Below, piece after piece: positions 1-13,390 of a DNA stretch of 64,000 nt; positions within the stretch are counted from its first letter, which is position 1; every line of letters starts with the position of its first letter. Origin of the DNA: Straminergon stramineum. Its lineage: Eukaryota > Streptophyta > Bryopsida > Hypnales > Calliergonaceae. A program made the position numbers and the translations under genes. The stretch spans positions 13,707,001 to 13,771,000 of the forward strand of contig OY987272.1 of assembly GCA_963920665.1 (NCBI GenBank), read 5' to 3'. The notes under the pieces are model-generated. The model was not told the DNA's origin. It did not search any database and saw only the letters and a program-made list of their open reading frames with translations.

Positions 1-1
1 T

Positions 2-375
2 GCTAACAGGAACATTTATTGCTTCAGTCATCAATCAGGCAAGCTGGAGCACCTGATGACGGTAAGTCTTCGCATTGTTTTTGTGGAGTTTTGTTGTCTC
101 GGATATTTCTTTCCAGTGAACCTCGGCCTTTATGGATGAGGAGGACTTGACGTCCTGGTGTCAGGCTGTGTGGTGTATGTACTTGGTTGTGGCTTTCATG
201 TCGTGTGGAAGTCGGTCCTTCGTCGTAGTTTTGCAGTCAAGAGGTAGTTGATGCGTGGGCGTATGTGGTTTGGCAGGCTCACGACAAGGACATCATTGGA
301 GTGACGCATCATCCTCACCGCAACTTACTAGTGACGTACAGCAATGATAACACTATGAAGCTCTGGAAACCTTGA
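2..375 (+). CDS. SMU1: SMU1 WD40 splicing factor, 3' partial
   Basis: C-terminal end of a WD40 protein whose 5' part lies left of the window. Two coding exons are visible: 2-61 and 277-375, with a GT-AG intron between them (GTAAGT donor at 62, CAG acceptor ending at 276). Together they give 52 residues and a TGA stop. The end reads [14 protein letters not shown], then [13 protein letters not shown], and finishes NTMKLWKP. This closely matches the last WD repeat and extreme C terminus of SMU1, whose animal and plant members end in LKLWKP. SMU1 acts in the nucleus as a partner of RED in the spliceosomal B complex and affects splice-site choice. The identification rests on this short tail only, but the HHPH and KLWKP signatures are distinctive. 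Another WD40 protein is possible. Confidence 0.8.
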
Positions 376-1030
376 ACACGAGCTGCTTGTATAATTATTC
401 CTTTTTTTCCCCCCACAGTCGTACGAGTGGCATTTTCCTTGGCTCTTTCCCTTCGCCATGGTTGTATCGTGATGGAGTGTGGGACCTGCGATCTCCATGC
501 TGTGGCGGTGTACTGTGCAATGTGGAGCGTTTTGAGTCGTAGTTCACCGTGTGATATATGCGTGGGAGTTGCCCGGTGGACATGTTTAGGGAGTCGGTTT
601 TGGTTGGCTTGTGGGTGAACTTCTCAAGAGCAATCAGCTGGTCGGGTTTGATCCTAGTCCGGAGTAATGGAGGATATTCTTTAGTCGTGGTATTGGCAAT
701 ATTCCTGGCGCCGGTCTTGATTGAATTCCCGGACGCATCCGCATTCAGATCGGTTACTGGAAGTGCATTTCCCAACGTCGAACTGGAGTACTCGACCATT
801 ATCGAATCAGTACCAGTAAACGGGTTGATCTCTAAACTGTGGTGTAGCTGTAGTCTACCTATTGGTGATGGAGGGCTGTGGGATTCGTTGGGTGATGATA
901 TTCTGGGATGAGCTCCGCGCAACCGGATGTACTATTTAGGTGGTTATGTCTGTTTTGGGGTTCTGGTTTTGTCTGACATTTCACTTTGTATAGTTGGTTA
1001 CAATAAAGTGACCTGAGTTATTTAGCGTAC
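376..1030 (+). other. Probable 3' UTR of SMU1
   Basis: The stretch after the SMU1 stop has no convincing coding content. It contains an AATAAA hexamer at 1002-1007, preceded by T-rich sequence, so the SMU1 transcript probably ends a few tens of bases later. The UTR would then be about 650 nt. Open frames here on both strands lack splice-consistent or family-like features. Confidence 0.5.
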
Positions 1031-1527
1031 ATTCGCGGAGTTTATTCGATATTTGTTGCAGTATGTAGGGTTGGGTTTTAGATGTAACGATTTCATTACT
1101 GTTGCAGGTTCCATTACATGACAGGCTATTCAGGCGTATTGAACCAGCTTTTTGTAATTTTATCTGTTGAGTTTATTGCATACGTTTAACATGATCAGGG
1201 AATCCTGGGGCATTGGTGCTGTAGCTGCAATATGTGTGGAATTCGGACCCCCTGCGCTCTGAACTTTAGCTCGTTACGTCAGTCGGTTATGGGAGCAGTG
1301 TGACGGCAATTGTTCCAACAGCTCGTGGAACGGACTATAATCCTCTTCTGCTCATCCATGAGACAATGATGGGTCAGCAGACTCGGCATAATGATTAGTA
1401 CACGTCGTGCCAGTTTGTTTTTTCTCTTATTATCTCTTGATTGAAAACATCAGTTTGTACTAAAAATTCCGTCACATTTAGAACATACAACATTTGCACC
1501 TCATGAGTGCTTTTGCACCATGGTGTC

Positions 1528-1788
1528 TGAACCCCTGTGCGGTGTAGTGGACGTTTTTTGGATGCTGAGAAACCAGGATTTGTGGGATATCATGTTCATC
1601 AAATATCGAAATCCACATGGTGGATTCTCTTATAAATTGCAGATTTGAGTTCTTCAATAAGCCGGCTTCAAATCTCAACCGTGGAAACTTCAGTAATCAA
1701 GTAGTTCTCAAATTATTCCACATTTTCTAGATCCAACAAACAAAATTTCCTTCTTTCAGGCATTCTCTTGGTGATGCATAGGGGCTCA
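1528..1788 (+). repeat. Decayed TTAA-type inverted-repeat element
   Basis: Diverged copy of the repeat at 21636-21905. Both share a stretch near GTGGACGTTTTTTGGAT, then GGAATATCATGTTCATCAAA (here GGATATCATG...), a GTGGATTCTCTTA block and GTAGTTCTCAAATTATT. The left end reads TGAACCCCTGTGCGG and the right end ATAGGGGCTCA. These are degenerate forms of TTAACCCC and GGGGTTAA. The element is probably a piggyBac-like MITE too old to keep clean ends. Confidence 0.5.
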
Positions 1789-2067
1789 TTTTGACCAAAT
1801 GACCAAGTTAGTCACCAAAATGCTCCTATTTTACTATTCAACTAATAGGTGCATTTTTTATTTCTCTAGTGAATAATGAAGTCATCCATTGGACACTGAT
1901 GGTCCTAATTGTCCCTTAAGGAATTAATGTTAAAAAGACAAGACCCATCACCAAGGTACTACGTCAAAAATGATTTGATTTTCTGACTAATGGTTGCATT
2001 CTTCATTGGTAGAGCAATCTCAAAAGTCATTGATTGGTCACTTTGGGCCTCATTGTCCTTCTAAAGT
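1776..2067 (-). repeat. Two diverged copies of the 148-bp TTAA MITE, back to back
   Basis: Read on the minus strand, 1776-1937 and about 1925-2067 each resemble the intact element at 48002-48149. Both keep blocks like CCAATGGATGAC, AAAGAATGCACCTATT and TTTTGGTGACTA in the same order. The end nearest 2060 reads GTCCTTCTAAAGTTAA, equivalent to a TTAACCCTTAAAGGAC terminus after mutation. The two copies abut each other and the element to their left, which makes a small cluster. Confidence 0.5.
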
Positions 2068-5000
2068 TAAATAATTTAGATTCCTAAAGATAATTTATAA
2101 TCCTTTGGAGGTTAAGAGTATTGGAATCAATTTTTCTATTTTGGTTTTTTCTCATTATTAAAAGTTTCATACATTTCTCTCTAAGTGAAGGCATGCTCAA
2201 ATAACACACATTGGAACACAAAATGTCACAAATGGCAAACATTTGAATACATATTATGTAAAAGAACCAATTGGCAACTTAGACTTGTTTTATTCAAGAA
2301 TAGCCCTTGATGTTGTTAATTTTTACAATTACAACTTTAGTTCCATCTCAAACCAACGTGTCTTTAGTTAGTCTCTACAAAATATTGTATCCAACATGTA
2401 CACTTTATATATGGTGCAAAGGTCGGGTTTAGTCAATTGTTCTCCTTATTTAACCTTGAGCATAGATTCTTGTCCTAAATTATATATTCATCCACAATTT
2501 ACATTTTGTCAACTAAAATTTGTAAACCTCATCCAAAGATTGATTAATCTTATATTTTTGCAAAATTTTCTACAATTCCATCCCCATTTACCCCCTTTTC
2601 TTGGTCATGTTAGCCAATACCAAAATTGAGTAAAAAATAGCATCTACACTCCTAACTTCCAAATTTGAGTATACCATAATTTCATTTCTATATAAGGTGG
2701 TGATCCTTCCAACTTCTTATTTCCCATGCTGAGAGTGTCCATGCATGTACAACAAATAAGGAGATAATGGGTTTTTTTGGATGAAGAATGTGCAAGTAAT
2801 ACCTAGATCCACTAATATCTATCTTTGGCACATCAAACATTATAATCTTGAAATGTTGGAAATTCTAGCCCATTGTCCTTTTTCTTCACAAAATGGACAT
2901 TGGTGATAGAAAATAATGGAAATTCTTAAATTGTTTTTCTTTACTAAGAGACTTGCAATTGGTTGGATGTTAATATAGGAAGTTGCATAGGGGAGGTAAA
3001 AATGTGATCTACTTTCTTAAAACATGCTTGGGTGTTTTGACATGACTCTATGAACTTTTGCCCAACATATGGAGATATTCTTCAACACCAAATGTTTTCA
3101 ATAATAATAAATTTATTAGCTACAAATAGATTGTAGGAAAACAGAGTAATCTCAAGTGAGATTGCCTATAATTAACAAAGTTGGTGATATTTGGAAATCC
3201 TTTCAATGGTCTTTTAGAAGTTCATCCAAGTAAACATTAGGAAAAATCTAAGGCACGTAGAAGGCTATTTGACTTTCAGCAACAATGTAAAATTTTCTCT
3301 ATCATACCATGTCCAAGATTTTAAAAGTAGATCACTTGTATGCCCTAACTATTGCAACTCACTACTCTGATGTCCAACCAATTGTAAATCTCCTAGTATA
3401 CAAAAGCAAAAAGAAGTTCATCATTGATGATGTCCATGTGTTATTTTAAAGATGAATACCATACCCAGTGGTTGGGATTTTTAAAATAGGTGCGAAAGTT
3501 TTTAGGAATTAAAAAAATGTGTACCGAAAAAAAAAGAATCTATTTTTTTAATCATCTACCAAATCAAGCATCCCAACTTTAATTTGGCATAGAATACTTA
3601 CTTTAACCACTAGGTAGGTACATTAGTAGGATTAGGCGGAGTTTGAAAACAATGACAAAAGTTGTATTTTTTTCCTTGCCAACTGAGAATATGTAGATAG
3701 GACCATGCATTTATTGCTCAATTTTCATCCTCAACCAACACCGGAGTGGATTTAATCCCTATGTGGTCAACTATCCTCTAGAAAAATGATGAATATTTGA
3801 AAAAGGCACTTCATCCAATTAACTTCATTGATGAAGAATTGAGAAAAATCATACAACATATCAATTAAAAGAAGAAATAATGCTCCATATAAATCAATGA
3901 TAGAAGTTTATATTAAAGATCTATTTATAATTTATTATAAAATTTCAAAAGTAATCTTACTAACTCTAGTTTGGGCTCTTAGGGATTAAACTAGAGATGC
4001 ACTTTTAGCATGTCAAGGTGAAGTAATTTTGGTGAAATTTTCTACCCTTTTGTAGTTGAGTGGGCATGAAGGATTGGCCTAGTTTGATCAAGAGTTGAGT
4101 TTCCACTTGGACTTAAGTTTTTTCAATTGAATCAGATGTTGAACTATAAGCTGCACTATTGTTTGGATTGGGTTGGAATTGGGTTGAGTTTCAAGCCTAG
4201 GTTGAGAGATTATCTATCATTAGTTGAAGAGGAACATCAATTGGTTAGTTTGGTGGAAGGCAGTGGCACCAGTGAATGAGGTAGTATAATTTTTCTAGGT
4301 CGTGACAAGGACCACAGTTGAGAGTCTTCATCGTGGAATCAATGTTAAGAGTTCTTTTGGTTGAAATGAGTCTACTCCCTTTTGGGCTCTCTAGGTTGAA
4401 ATGATTTTCAATTCTCAAGTACCTAATCTTCTCAACTAAGACTCCCTGAAAGTTCTAACATTCTCCAAAAGTAAGCAACATGTAATGCTATCTTTTTGCT
4501 TGTGGTAATTTAATTTAGCCTTAATTTGGAGCATTGTTTTTACTTGGGATTTTTGAAATTCAATTGAACTAATTGTTACATGGCATTAATGGTGAAAATA
4601 TGGGGTGGACCTTTTTGTACATGGAATTTATCAATTAATGAGTGGGGATAATTGCCATCACGTTTTTTCTTAACCATTAGATCCTAGATGATCTTAGATG
4701 ACCTTAGATAGTTTTTTTCAAAGATGCAATTTTTACTATCGACTTACAAAACATTGGTCTTTGCTGAAATACATAAGTGTAAACCCAAACTTCAACTATT
4801 GAAAGGAGAAGTGCACTTAGCAAAATTATGGTATGTCAAATTTGATGTGCTTCTATCTTACTCCTTGCCACAAATTTTGTGTATTGCAAGGCAGATGATT
4901 CAATATATTTTATGCATTACTCAATAACCTTATCAAATTCATACCCATATAAAACTAAAAGAAAAAAAAAATTTGAATGAATTGTGAATGCAAATTAGTC

Positions 5001-5279
5001 ATTCAAACCTTTCCAATGACACATTGCAAGTAAACAATCAATTTTTTCTTAAATATCTCTAGAATTTCAAAGATAGAAAAGTTAATCTATATGTAGTCAA
5101 GGTTTTACATCTCTAATACTATCTTATGTATTTATTACAAATCAAAAGGTCAATTTTATGAGCTAAACACCAACTTTATGATCTTCAAAAAATGAAATAT
5201 GTAAATTGCATTTGTATTTGCAATAGTATATTATCATATATTACCATAAATTGAGGTATATCAATACATTGCTAGTATA
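2068..5279. other. AT-rich intergenic stretch
   Basis: I see no gene, RNA gene or clean repeat boundary in these 3.2 kb. Open frames are short, AT-rich and without recognisable motifs. Around 4050-4450 the text is locally richer in repeated GGTTGA/GTTGAG words, but no unit could be defined. Confidence 0.5.
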
Positions 5280-5512
5280 TTAACCCTTAAAGGATGGATT
5301 GGTGATTGTGTTACTCGTCCCTTTTGGAACTGTGTGACATCATTTGCTTTAAAGAAACCAAAAATATTCATTGGTGGAGGTCAAACTACTATACAAGATC
5401 TCTCCTTTTTGCACAAAATTCTAAAGATGAACAATTGCACTTTTGTCCTACATAGAAAGATTCTTTGTCATCCATCAAACAAACAATGTCCTTGGCATTG
5501 TTTAAGGGTTAT
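5280..5512 (+). mobile_element. piggyBac-like TTAA MITE, ~233 bp
   Basis: Starts TTAACCCTTAAAGGATGG and ends GGCATTGTTTAAGGGTTAT, so the terminal repeats are inverted. The left TTAA is intact and the right one has become TTAT. The interior shares ordered blocks with the elements at 22490-22726 (same orientation), 22184-22415 (reverse) and 53686-53886. Shared blocks are GGAACTGTGTGACATCAT, CTTTAAAG, AGATCTCTCC, TGCACTTTTGTCCTACATAG and GATTCTTTGTCAT. It has no coding capacity, so it is a non-autonomous element. Confidence 0.75.
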
Positions 5513-7064
5513 TGGTATATATTGTGGTATTTGGAAATCTTCCACATTTTGGAATGGAACGATTGTTGTATCATTTAGTGAAATGTATGATACTAATATC
5601 CAGACACTTTGCACAAAGTTCTAGATTTTTATGGATTTCACATTATTCAAAATTATATATTTGGAATGACCACTTTTGGTTCTTCTAGAATTTAAGAGAT
5701 TAATGATATCTAAGCAAAACTTACACTATTGAAAAAATGTGAATTAGAGGTATATTTTTTTATCCAAAGTTTCACAATGACCAACAAGAGATCAAGATTT
5801 CAAATACAACATTTTGAATTTGATTTTAGTCACAAATTCTTACATAGCTAATTATATTCAATAGGAGGAGGTCCTATTGCATAGAAGGATCCCCATTTCA
5901 TTGAAGATAAAATATGGCACGAGGAAGAAAATCAACAACTAGAGACATTCATTAAATTCGAGGAGAATCTAGTACTCACCAAAATGGATAATTTCACCTT
6001 TTGCCAAATCATTTATATTGAAAGAATGCTACTACTACTAACTTTCACCTACCCAAATCTTAGGGCACATCTTTTACCAAAGCTTGTTGCATGCACAAAC
6101 CTTGCTCCTTCCTTATGATCTAGTGAAATTCTCCCTCCACAAAACTAGGAGTAAACTTCTCTATATCTTCTTTACATGTGCATTTGAACATGAGGTGGTT
6201 ACACTTGAATAAATCATGACACCTTATAATTGGACACCAAATGGTAAAAATTGTAGATACTAAATTCAATTATGAAATCTTCTTGCACAACTCTAACTCT
6301 ACCTATTATTTTTACCTTAATTTTATTTGTAATATAATTGAATTTTTTTGAAATACCTCAAAATGTTCACTTTTGGTCAATAAACATAAAATATGCCACC
6401 CTACTACAGCCACTTTACTATTTCCACCACTTGAAGAGTGGCTCCATTATAGAAGCATAAGTATGCTTGCATGCGCGAAATAATTGAAGCAACAAGCCTT
6501 TCTAAGATGCATTAAGGTAGAGCATCCAATGGCATCCCTGTACCCAATAGTGTTAGACTCTACAAAGCATAATCATTTCAGGTTGTAAATGTAAGTAGAT
6601 AGTACAGAGCTTATATTTTTTGACCTAAAATGATAAGAGGTCTATAATCCAACTACATTTATGTTCTAGAATGAATTCCTGACGTAGAAAGGGATGCCAT
6701 TGGGTACAGGGACACCATTGGGTGCTCCTACTTTATTGGGACTATTGAAATGTGCAAGTAAGGTCTTTGGAATGTCTTAGTGGCCACATTAGGGTCATGA
6801 TTTTTTTGGGGGTGTAAGCCCATTAAAGAATGTGACCGTTTATCACTGTCATGGCCTTCACATTGTGACAATTCTAGAAAATATTGTGGCCTTTTTAATT
6901 AGGTAGATGACCATTATAGAATCACTTCTTCTCAATTTTGGAGCCCTTTGACTGGCATTTATCGGCACTTCTGGGCACTATAGTTGCTCACTTCAAAAAA
7001 TCATAACTCTTCCTCAAAAAAATATCATACCACTTCCTATTACTTCACTCTATTGTGCAGGCTT
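5513..7064. other. AT-rich intergenic stretch with one inverted-repeat element
   Basis: Apart from the element at 6520-6727, nothing gene-like is visible. The stretch from about 7070 to the stop of the isomerase gene is probably its 3' UTR. Confidence 0.45.
6520..6727. mobile_element. Non-autonomous DNA element with GAGCA termini, 208 bp
   Basis: The left end reads GAGCATCCAATGGCATCCC followed by TGTACCCAATAG. The reverse complement of the right end reads GAGCACCCAATGGTGTCCC followed by TGTACCCAATGG. The terminal inverted repeat is therefore about 31 bp with a few mismatches. The motif CCAATGG is repeated inside each end. No clear target duplication could be read (GTA left, CTA right). The superfamily is unassigned; hAT or PIF/Harbinger are possible. 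Confidence 0.6.
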
Positions 7065-7325
7065 TCAAACTGAAATGCAGCAAAGCTCTTCAATAGTGCA
7101 CATAGGTTTGATCCATCTAGTGCTTTTCTTCAAAACTGCTACAATTCTTCTGGACTGTAAAGGCTCTTTGTACAATAAACATCCTGTCTTAAAAAAGTGG
7201 CAGGATGAAAAGCGCCCAGGCTGTGGTATTCCAGTTAAGAAGTGGTGTACAAATGTAAGGATAAGAACCAAATTATGCACTCTACAATCAGAGAATACGG
7301 AGAGCTCAGATACAGATAATGAAAT

Positions 7326-10300
7326 CTATTCATCATACAAATCCTCGACCACGCACTCTCCTGTGTATACAGTGGCACTTCTTGGAGTTCCGCAATTACC
7401 TTCGGCAAATACAGCTCGGTCATTTGCTGCCATGTGGGATATAATCTTGTAGACCATCTCCACCTGTACAATGAAAATAAGAAATTGAAACTCGTTTGAC
7501 GTCTCGACATGATGTAAAAGTGCCATACTCTGTGGGACTATATTGCAACAGCTATCCGACTTCTAGGTTGCCTTGCAACATAATTGCTTGAGCGTTATTC
7601 TACCTCCATGGGTAATGCTAATGCTATACAAGCAGATCGGAGTTTACAACGAACCTGGTTTGGAACTTGACACCTCTTCGCAATCTCTTCGACTGTGAGG
7701 GCCTCCACCGGATTCCTGCAACTGTAGGAACATATAACAAAACCATTCATTAGCGACCTTATTTACTGATCTAGCGAAAAGCAAAAACTTAATTCTTGCT
7801 CTCGCTTGTCCATAATTCTGATGAATTAAAAAATAGAGTCTTTCATGAATGATTGAGCTCTCAACGAAGTATAGACACAAAATTTGAATGCAACCAGATG
7901 CCCTAGTTACACCAACCTAGCATCGTTCAACACACTGAGAACTCTCTTTTGCAATGCCAACACCTCCGCAGCAGCCTTCTTTCCTGCCTCCACGCCTGCA
8001 ACGAGACAAACACGGAATATAAGCAAACTAAAACGTCATTTTAGCTGTGACCGAGCGCCATGAATTAAAGCAATCTAATATAATTCATAACAACTGAAGT
8101 AAATGCTGAACTAAAGGAAAGAGGCCAGGCAGTTAGGACATAAAGATGCTTACACAGAAGATAGCAAAAAACAAATTAAGGAGTTGAACATGACAATCAA
8201 AAATGAGAAAAAACTACGGATTTTGAAGTGAAGGGCCGTTCGAACCTGGTTGATGGTAGGCGTTGATATTAACAATGCTGGCATATAACCCAACAGCACG
8301 CTCATAGAGAGCAACCATTGCTCCAACCGTCTTGGGATCCACTTCCTCCACTGTCACCGTAATAGATTGTCGTTTGTTTGCATACAATGCCGACCTAGTC
8401 CCCTAGAAATAGAAAAAAACAAAATAGATTTAAACTCCTTCATCGTTTACATAAACTAATTGCCTTTCTACAATTTCCTGAATACTTGGAGACATCCCTC
8501 AAACATTCCGAACTTCAACAGTTTGCTAACTTACTGTTAAACCAGGATATGAGAAGAATAGAAAACGTGGTGTACCTGAAGCATCCCAAAAAGATAATCC
8601 CCACAAGTGACTCCTGGCTCTAGTTCCCAGTCATGACCGGGAGGCCTGTCTCGAAGAACTTCAATGAATGTAGCAAAAAAGTTCGGAACGCCTTCTCTCA
8701 GTTGCTGAATATACCTGCAAATACAAGAATCCCTAACCCATTATACATCTAAAAGCAATTATCTATACTGAATTTCAAATTCGGCATGTTTCATAATCTA
8801 GAATTTAAAGCTGACTATTTATATCAAGATCGGAACATTGCACAAACTCTGCATAGATCTTCCACATTCTTTCATCCTGAGGTCATTCTTAAATGACCAA
8901 ATGCTTCAGGTTCAAAGTTGATGACGTACGCATGCTGGTCAGTGCTTCCCTTATTTCCATAAACAGAAATTCCTTGATTCACCTGTAAAAGGCCAGTACT
9001 TCAGACTACTTTGTTCCTGTATCCCCCATCTGATCATAGTATAACAGGATACACTAGGGAGCTAATGTTAAACAAATAGGGTACTAACGGTTAGTCTCAA
9101 GTACTTTTCTACAGAAAGGATTACAAATTCCCAACTCTTGAAAAATAAGCTGTGCTAGAAGTTACTGAAAACTCTCGAGAATATTTGGCCTGAATCTCTC
9201 AGGATTAGGCAAGCGTGAAAAAAGCTGAAAAGCTGAGCATGCAGACCCAATGCCTGCGCAGCACGAAATTCACCTTGTTTCCATCTAAGTCAAACTCCTT
9301 GCCCAAAGACTCCATAACCAGCTGTTGTAAGTAACGGCTGAAAAGCAGCAGGCTGTCTTTGTAGGGTAGAACAACCATGTCCTGAATATAGAAAAAATAA
9401 TATTTACTTACTGTTGTATTGATCCAAGCAAGATTATGCAAACTCCAACATCAGCATTCCAAAGGCAGTGTAAAATCAAAACTGATAAAAACTGAGTAAA
9501 AACTGTAAGAATTGAGTTAATCACCTTGGCGCCAACTCCGCCGGTTGCCCAATACCAGCACAAAGCTAAAAGTGCAGCAGGGTTTTGTTTTACCTGAAAC
9601 CGGATAAATACACTGCTACATTATAATCTCAAATAACTCCAATGAGTTTCATAGCAGAAGAGATCAAATAAAGAGACAGTGACAAAAATTCAGATCTGAA
9701 ACGCAGCAGATTTAAGAAAGTAATCTCCAAGTTGCCCGAGGGGGGTAGCCAAGACAAAAGATGATAACACGGAATAGAATTGCGTTAAAAGACGAAAGAA
9801 AAGGATAGTACTGATCTGGGCTAGGATTCCATAAACCTTGCAACATAGAGATACACGACAAAGATTGTCTTTATTATACCAGTAGTGGGGAAACAGGAGT
9901 GGATATCACAAACAAATACTAACCGATGTGTTTCGCGTGGATTCATCCATTATGGCGGCCCCTTCCAGCATTCCACGAATGTTAATGCCCTGCAATTCGT
10001 GCAAATACATTTAAATTTAATTCTACGAAAAGTTTATAACCGCTCAAAAGTGAGACAGAAAGGAATCTAGCTAACCATGGGAAATGGTTATGCTTGATGC
10101 AATTCTTTGCTTACTTGAAGAGCCGCTGGGAGCAATCCAACGGCAGACATTTCAGACGTTCGGCCTCCAACCCAGTCAAACATGGGAAACCTTGCCAACC
10201 AGCCTTCAATTTTGGCAGTATTATCCAACAAAGAACCCTCTTGTGTAATGGCAACACCCTGCCAAGTCCCAAGAATCGAGAGCAACGCAATTAGGTCAAG

Positions 10301-12489
10301 TAATACGCGCAAGATAATTGCCTAATCTACCTTCTAATCCATGAGCTTCCAAAAATTATTCAGGCTCTCTAGGTTGACATGTAAGTATATCCCCGGAAAA
10401 CTCCCTGCTAATCATTGAAACTAGAAATAGATGTCACAGATATTGATATGTCAGCTCATTCTCATTTCTGAAAACGCAAGTTAGCTAGCCATGAATTCAG
10501 CAGCAATAACCATCCTTGACAGCCCACCTGCTTCGCAAAGTTGAGACCCGCCTCTCGAAAGGCCTTCTGCACCTCCAACAAACCGTTGCGAGTTTCTGGA
10601 GTCCCTCCACTCTAGAAAAGTTTCCAAAAGTTGGCAATGCATGAGAAGCAGAAGAGACCAAGAAACTGACACCAAAACCAGAACTATCTTCTCTTCTGAG
10701 CATCATCCAGCTCGTGCACGGATGTGAACGATTCACACCTAGACTTACAAGTTCTATGAGGGAACCTAGAAGTGCAGGAACCGACCTTTGAAATTACAAC
10801 AACGAGTGTTGACGAAAGCTCAGGACCCAACTGAGCTATCTGATGATCAATGCCAGCGGGATCAGTGTTGTCGATAAAGCGTAACTGGATTGGCACATTA
10901 CAGAACAAGCGATGAGCTTACAGTAGAGTACAAAGCGCCTTGGCGTGACAAATTGCAAAGACCATTTAGCAAGGCAAATCTCACTCTACGATGCCCTCCT
11001 CACATTACTACCAATGCATATGAATCTTCAAAAGGGCCACCTACGCAGTTCAATCTACCAATGTGCCGATTCGCCAACTGCGCGTTTGTATTCTATAATA
11101 AATAAATAAATAAATAAGCATACCTTCAGGGGAGGATTGTCAGGAGCCAAAGCCTCGGCAACAAATTGAGGACCAAGCGCAGAGCCTCCGATTCCAACCG
11201 AAAGCACTTGAGTGAAGCGACCCACAGGTGTAGGGGGGGGCTTGATCTGAGAATCACGAGGAATTGTCAACTTACTTTAGACCCAAGTGCGCCCAATTTG
11301 ATGTACTAGGAAGATGAAGGTACATGTTCCGATAACATTTTCCTCGAATCCGGGAAAATCCCGGGAATTTCTTATCCAATCATATTCTATTCAATACCAA
11401 GTTACTACGTCAGATATAGGCAAGTTCCCGCGAAACTGGCCATGCACGTTTTAAGTACTTAGCAGGTCGTACAACTATCAAAGAAGTCGAGACGAGAATG
11501 TACGCTGAGATTCTTGAAGAAAATAATGCCCAAACTCCTCTTGAGCAGCATGAAACCTAAACAAGGAGAATCAAACTAGCAAACCTCTATTCGTTACCGC
11601 AGCCTGCCAATCGTCATCGAATGCTTCCTACCCTAAAAGCTCAGGAACTGGTAATGTCTCACGGAAGTGAAACTACAAAACCTAGGGCGATGAGGTTATA
11701 AATTTGCACTCAGCTGGTGTTCGGATCATAAGAAGCACCAATACCGCGCTAATGTGCGCAGAAGAGATTGAATTATCACATTCCAGATCACAAGTAGAAT
11801 GAGAGCTTCATTATAGTGTTGTGTGAAAACTTCTTGATAGTTCTTGACGTGCACGAGATGACATACAGCAGGAACGACTCGGTTGAGGTGAATTGTACCT
11901 TGCCACTAATCACGTCATCAGCGAAACTTTGTACTTTTTCTAGAGTATCAGAGATGAGCTTCTGAAGTAATGGCGTTGGGGCGAGCTCGGGCTTTCGAAG
12001 CCAGTAATGTCCAACCATACGTCCTTCGTCGGGATTCGCAATTGAGCCGCCTTCCAGCTCCTCCATATGCTTAAACGCTTGCTCGAACCTCGGCAGCATG
12101 GCCTCATAAAATTCACGTGTAAATCCGACTCGACTCACATCCAGGTAAAGCCCTAGCTCCTTGTCTTGGTACAACCAATCCACGTACCTATTCCAAAGAA
12201 CGATTGGATCTGTTTCCAATTCCGGCTCATCCAGGGGAGACGCGGCGCTTACTTCCGTGTTAATCTTACTCGACACGGCCCGAACGGGAAACGTCGACGA
12301 CGATCCAGAAACAGGAATCGACGACATTGCACTCCTGGCCACCTGCAGTGCAGCAGGTACCGAAAAGTTTGCACACTGGCTCATTCCCGACGGCCTCACT
12401 CCACTTTCGGACGTCGCCAAAAGCGACGACGTCTTGATGGATCCAGAGCTGCACATTGTCGCAGCCAAACGCAGCGACAGCGACGCCAT
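7326..12489 (-). CDS. PGI1: Plastid glucose-6-phosphate isomerase (14 exons)
   Basis: Interconverts glucose-6-phosphate and fructose-6-phosphate in the plastid stroma, linking the Calvin cycle to starch synthesis. Exons in transcript order: 12489-11899, 11246-11124, 10884-10786, 10611-10528, 10258-10115, 9989-9924, 9593-9525, 9381-9274, 8982-8930, 8714-8576, 8402-8246, 7995-7917, 7715-7655, 7463-7326. All introns are GT-AG. The exons sum to 1911 nt, an uninterrupted frame of 636 residues. Residues 1 to about 80 are Ser/Ala-rich and poor in acidic residues, as in a transit peptide. Conserved blocks follow: [28 protein letters not shown], the SIS sugar-binding stretch [38 protein letters not shown] (about 329-340), [52 protein letters not shown] and a final GNCGTPRS. 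The order and spacing match plant PGI1, not the cytosolic isoform, which lacks the extension. No broken exon was seen. Confidence 0.96.
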
Positions 12490-13390
12490 CGCAGATCAAC
12501 TCTTAACAGAAAAAACGAAAACTTCAATAATAAATAAATAAATAATTCCCTGTCCACCTCGATTTAAAACCTCAATTACTTCCAGCTCCTCCACTTCGCG
12601 ATCACTTTAAACAATCTCCACAAACTATTGCCTCACACCACAACTCGATCAATCAGACAAACCACACGATAAACTTCTAGCGCCACAACACTTGCCCCTG
12701 CCGAAACGCCTGCAGGGAAAGGATCAACAGAACAGATAACTTAACCGACGGCCCGCCGCGGCAATGCAGCCCTGCAACCCCGGCCTAAGCAGCGTCCCCG
12801 GAGAGAATGTACCGCACTCGGCTCCGATGCTCGCAGCGACAGAACATGCTAAAGAAAGCCTAGCGCCGTGCCCGGAACAAGCAATCAGCCATATTGTGAG
12901 CTCCCGAACATTCAATACCAGAGCGTTCCTTGGTTTCTGTTCCGAGTCCAAGTTATGTCAATTTGGACCAGCGCATGGTCCCATCGCAAAGCAGATCAAA
13001 GCAAAGAAGCTGAGTCAAGTTACACGGGAAAAAACAGAGGAAATAGAGCAAGAGGTCCAAGGGGGGCGGGGGTAGGGGGTGTGAAGGCAGGCCAGGGCAG
13101 GGCAGGGCAGGGCAGAGCTGACGATGAAAGACGAGCGGATGGAGGGGTGATAAATTGGAGCCCCACAGCCAGGGCCGGACCGTCTGCGGGGCTTTTCACT
13201 CTTTTTGCTCTTTCCGGTAAGGCCCGCGCCTGTGTGGCTCTCAAGTCGCCATAGCCGGGCCGGTTGTCCCCGGTCATGACGACCGGTTGTATCCGGTTGT
13301 TCGCGAATCGGAAGTCTATATGCCGAGGTACATTCCTTTTCATCCTATTGGGGATCAGAAACCTCAGACTCCGGAACATTTTTAAGTATT
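12490..13390 (-). promoter_or_regulatory. PGI1 upstream region: 5' UTR and probable promoter
   Basis: This block is clearly richer in G+C than the neighbouring intergenic DNA and ends abruptly near 13390, where AT-rich sequence resumes. An AT-only tract of AATA/AATAA repeats lies just above the start codon (12527-12545). A perfect (GGGCA)4 array sits at 13095-13115. No TATA box or start site could be placed. Open frames here follow the base composition only. Confidence 0.45.

Noticed and set aside
558..911. A 117-codon frame after SMU1
   Set aside because: It falls inside the probable SMU1 3' UTR, before the AATAAA signal, and resembles nothing. The opposite-strand frame 395-922 is equally open, which argues for chance.
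12161..12541. Two overlapping plus-strand frames of 123-126 codons
   Set aside because: They lie antisense to the first exon of the plastid isomerase. Their openness follows from the high GC of that exon, and they have no family signature.
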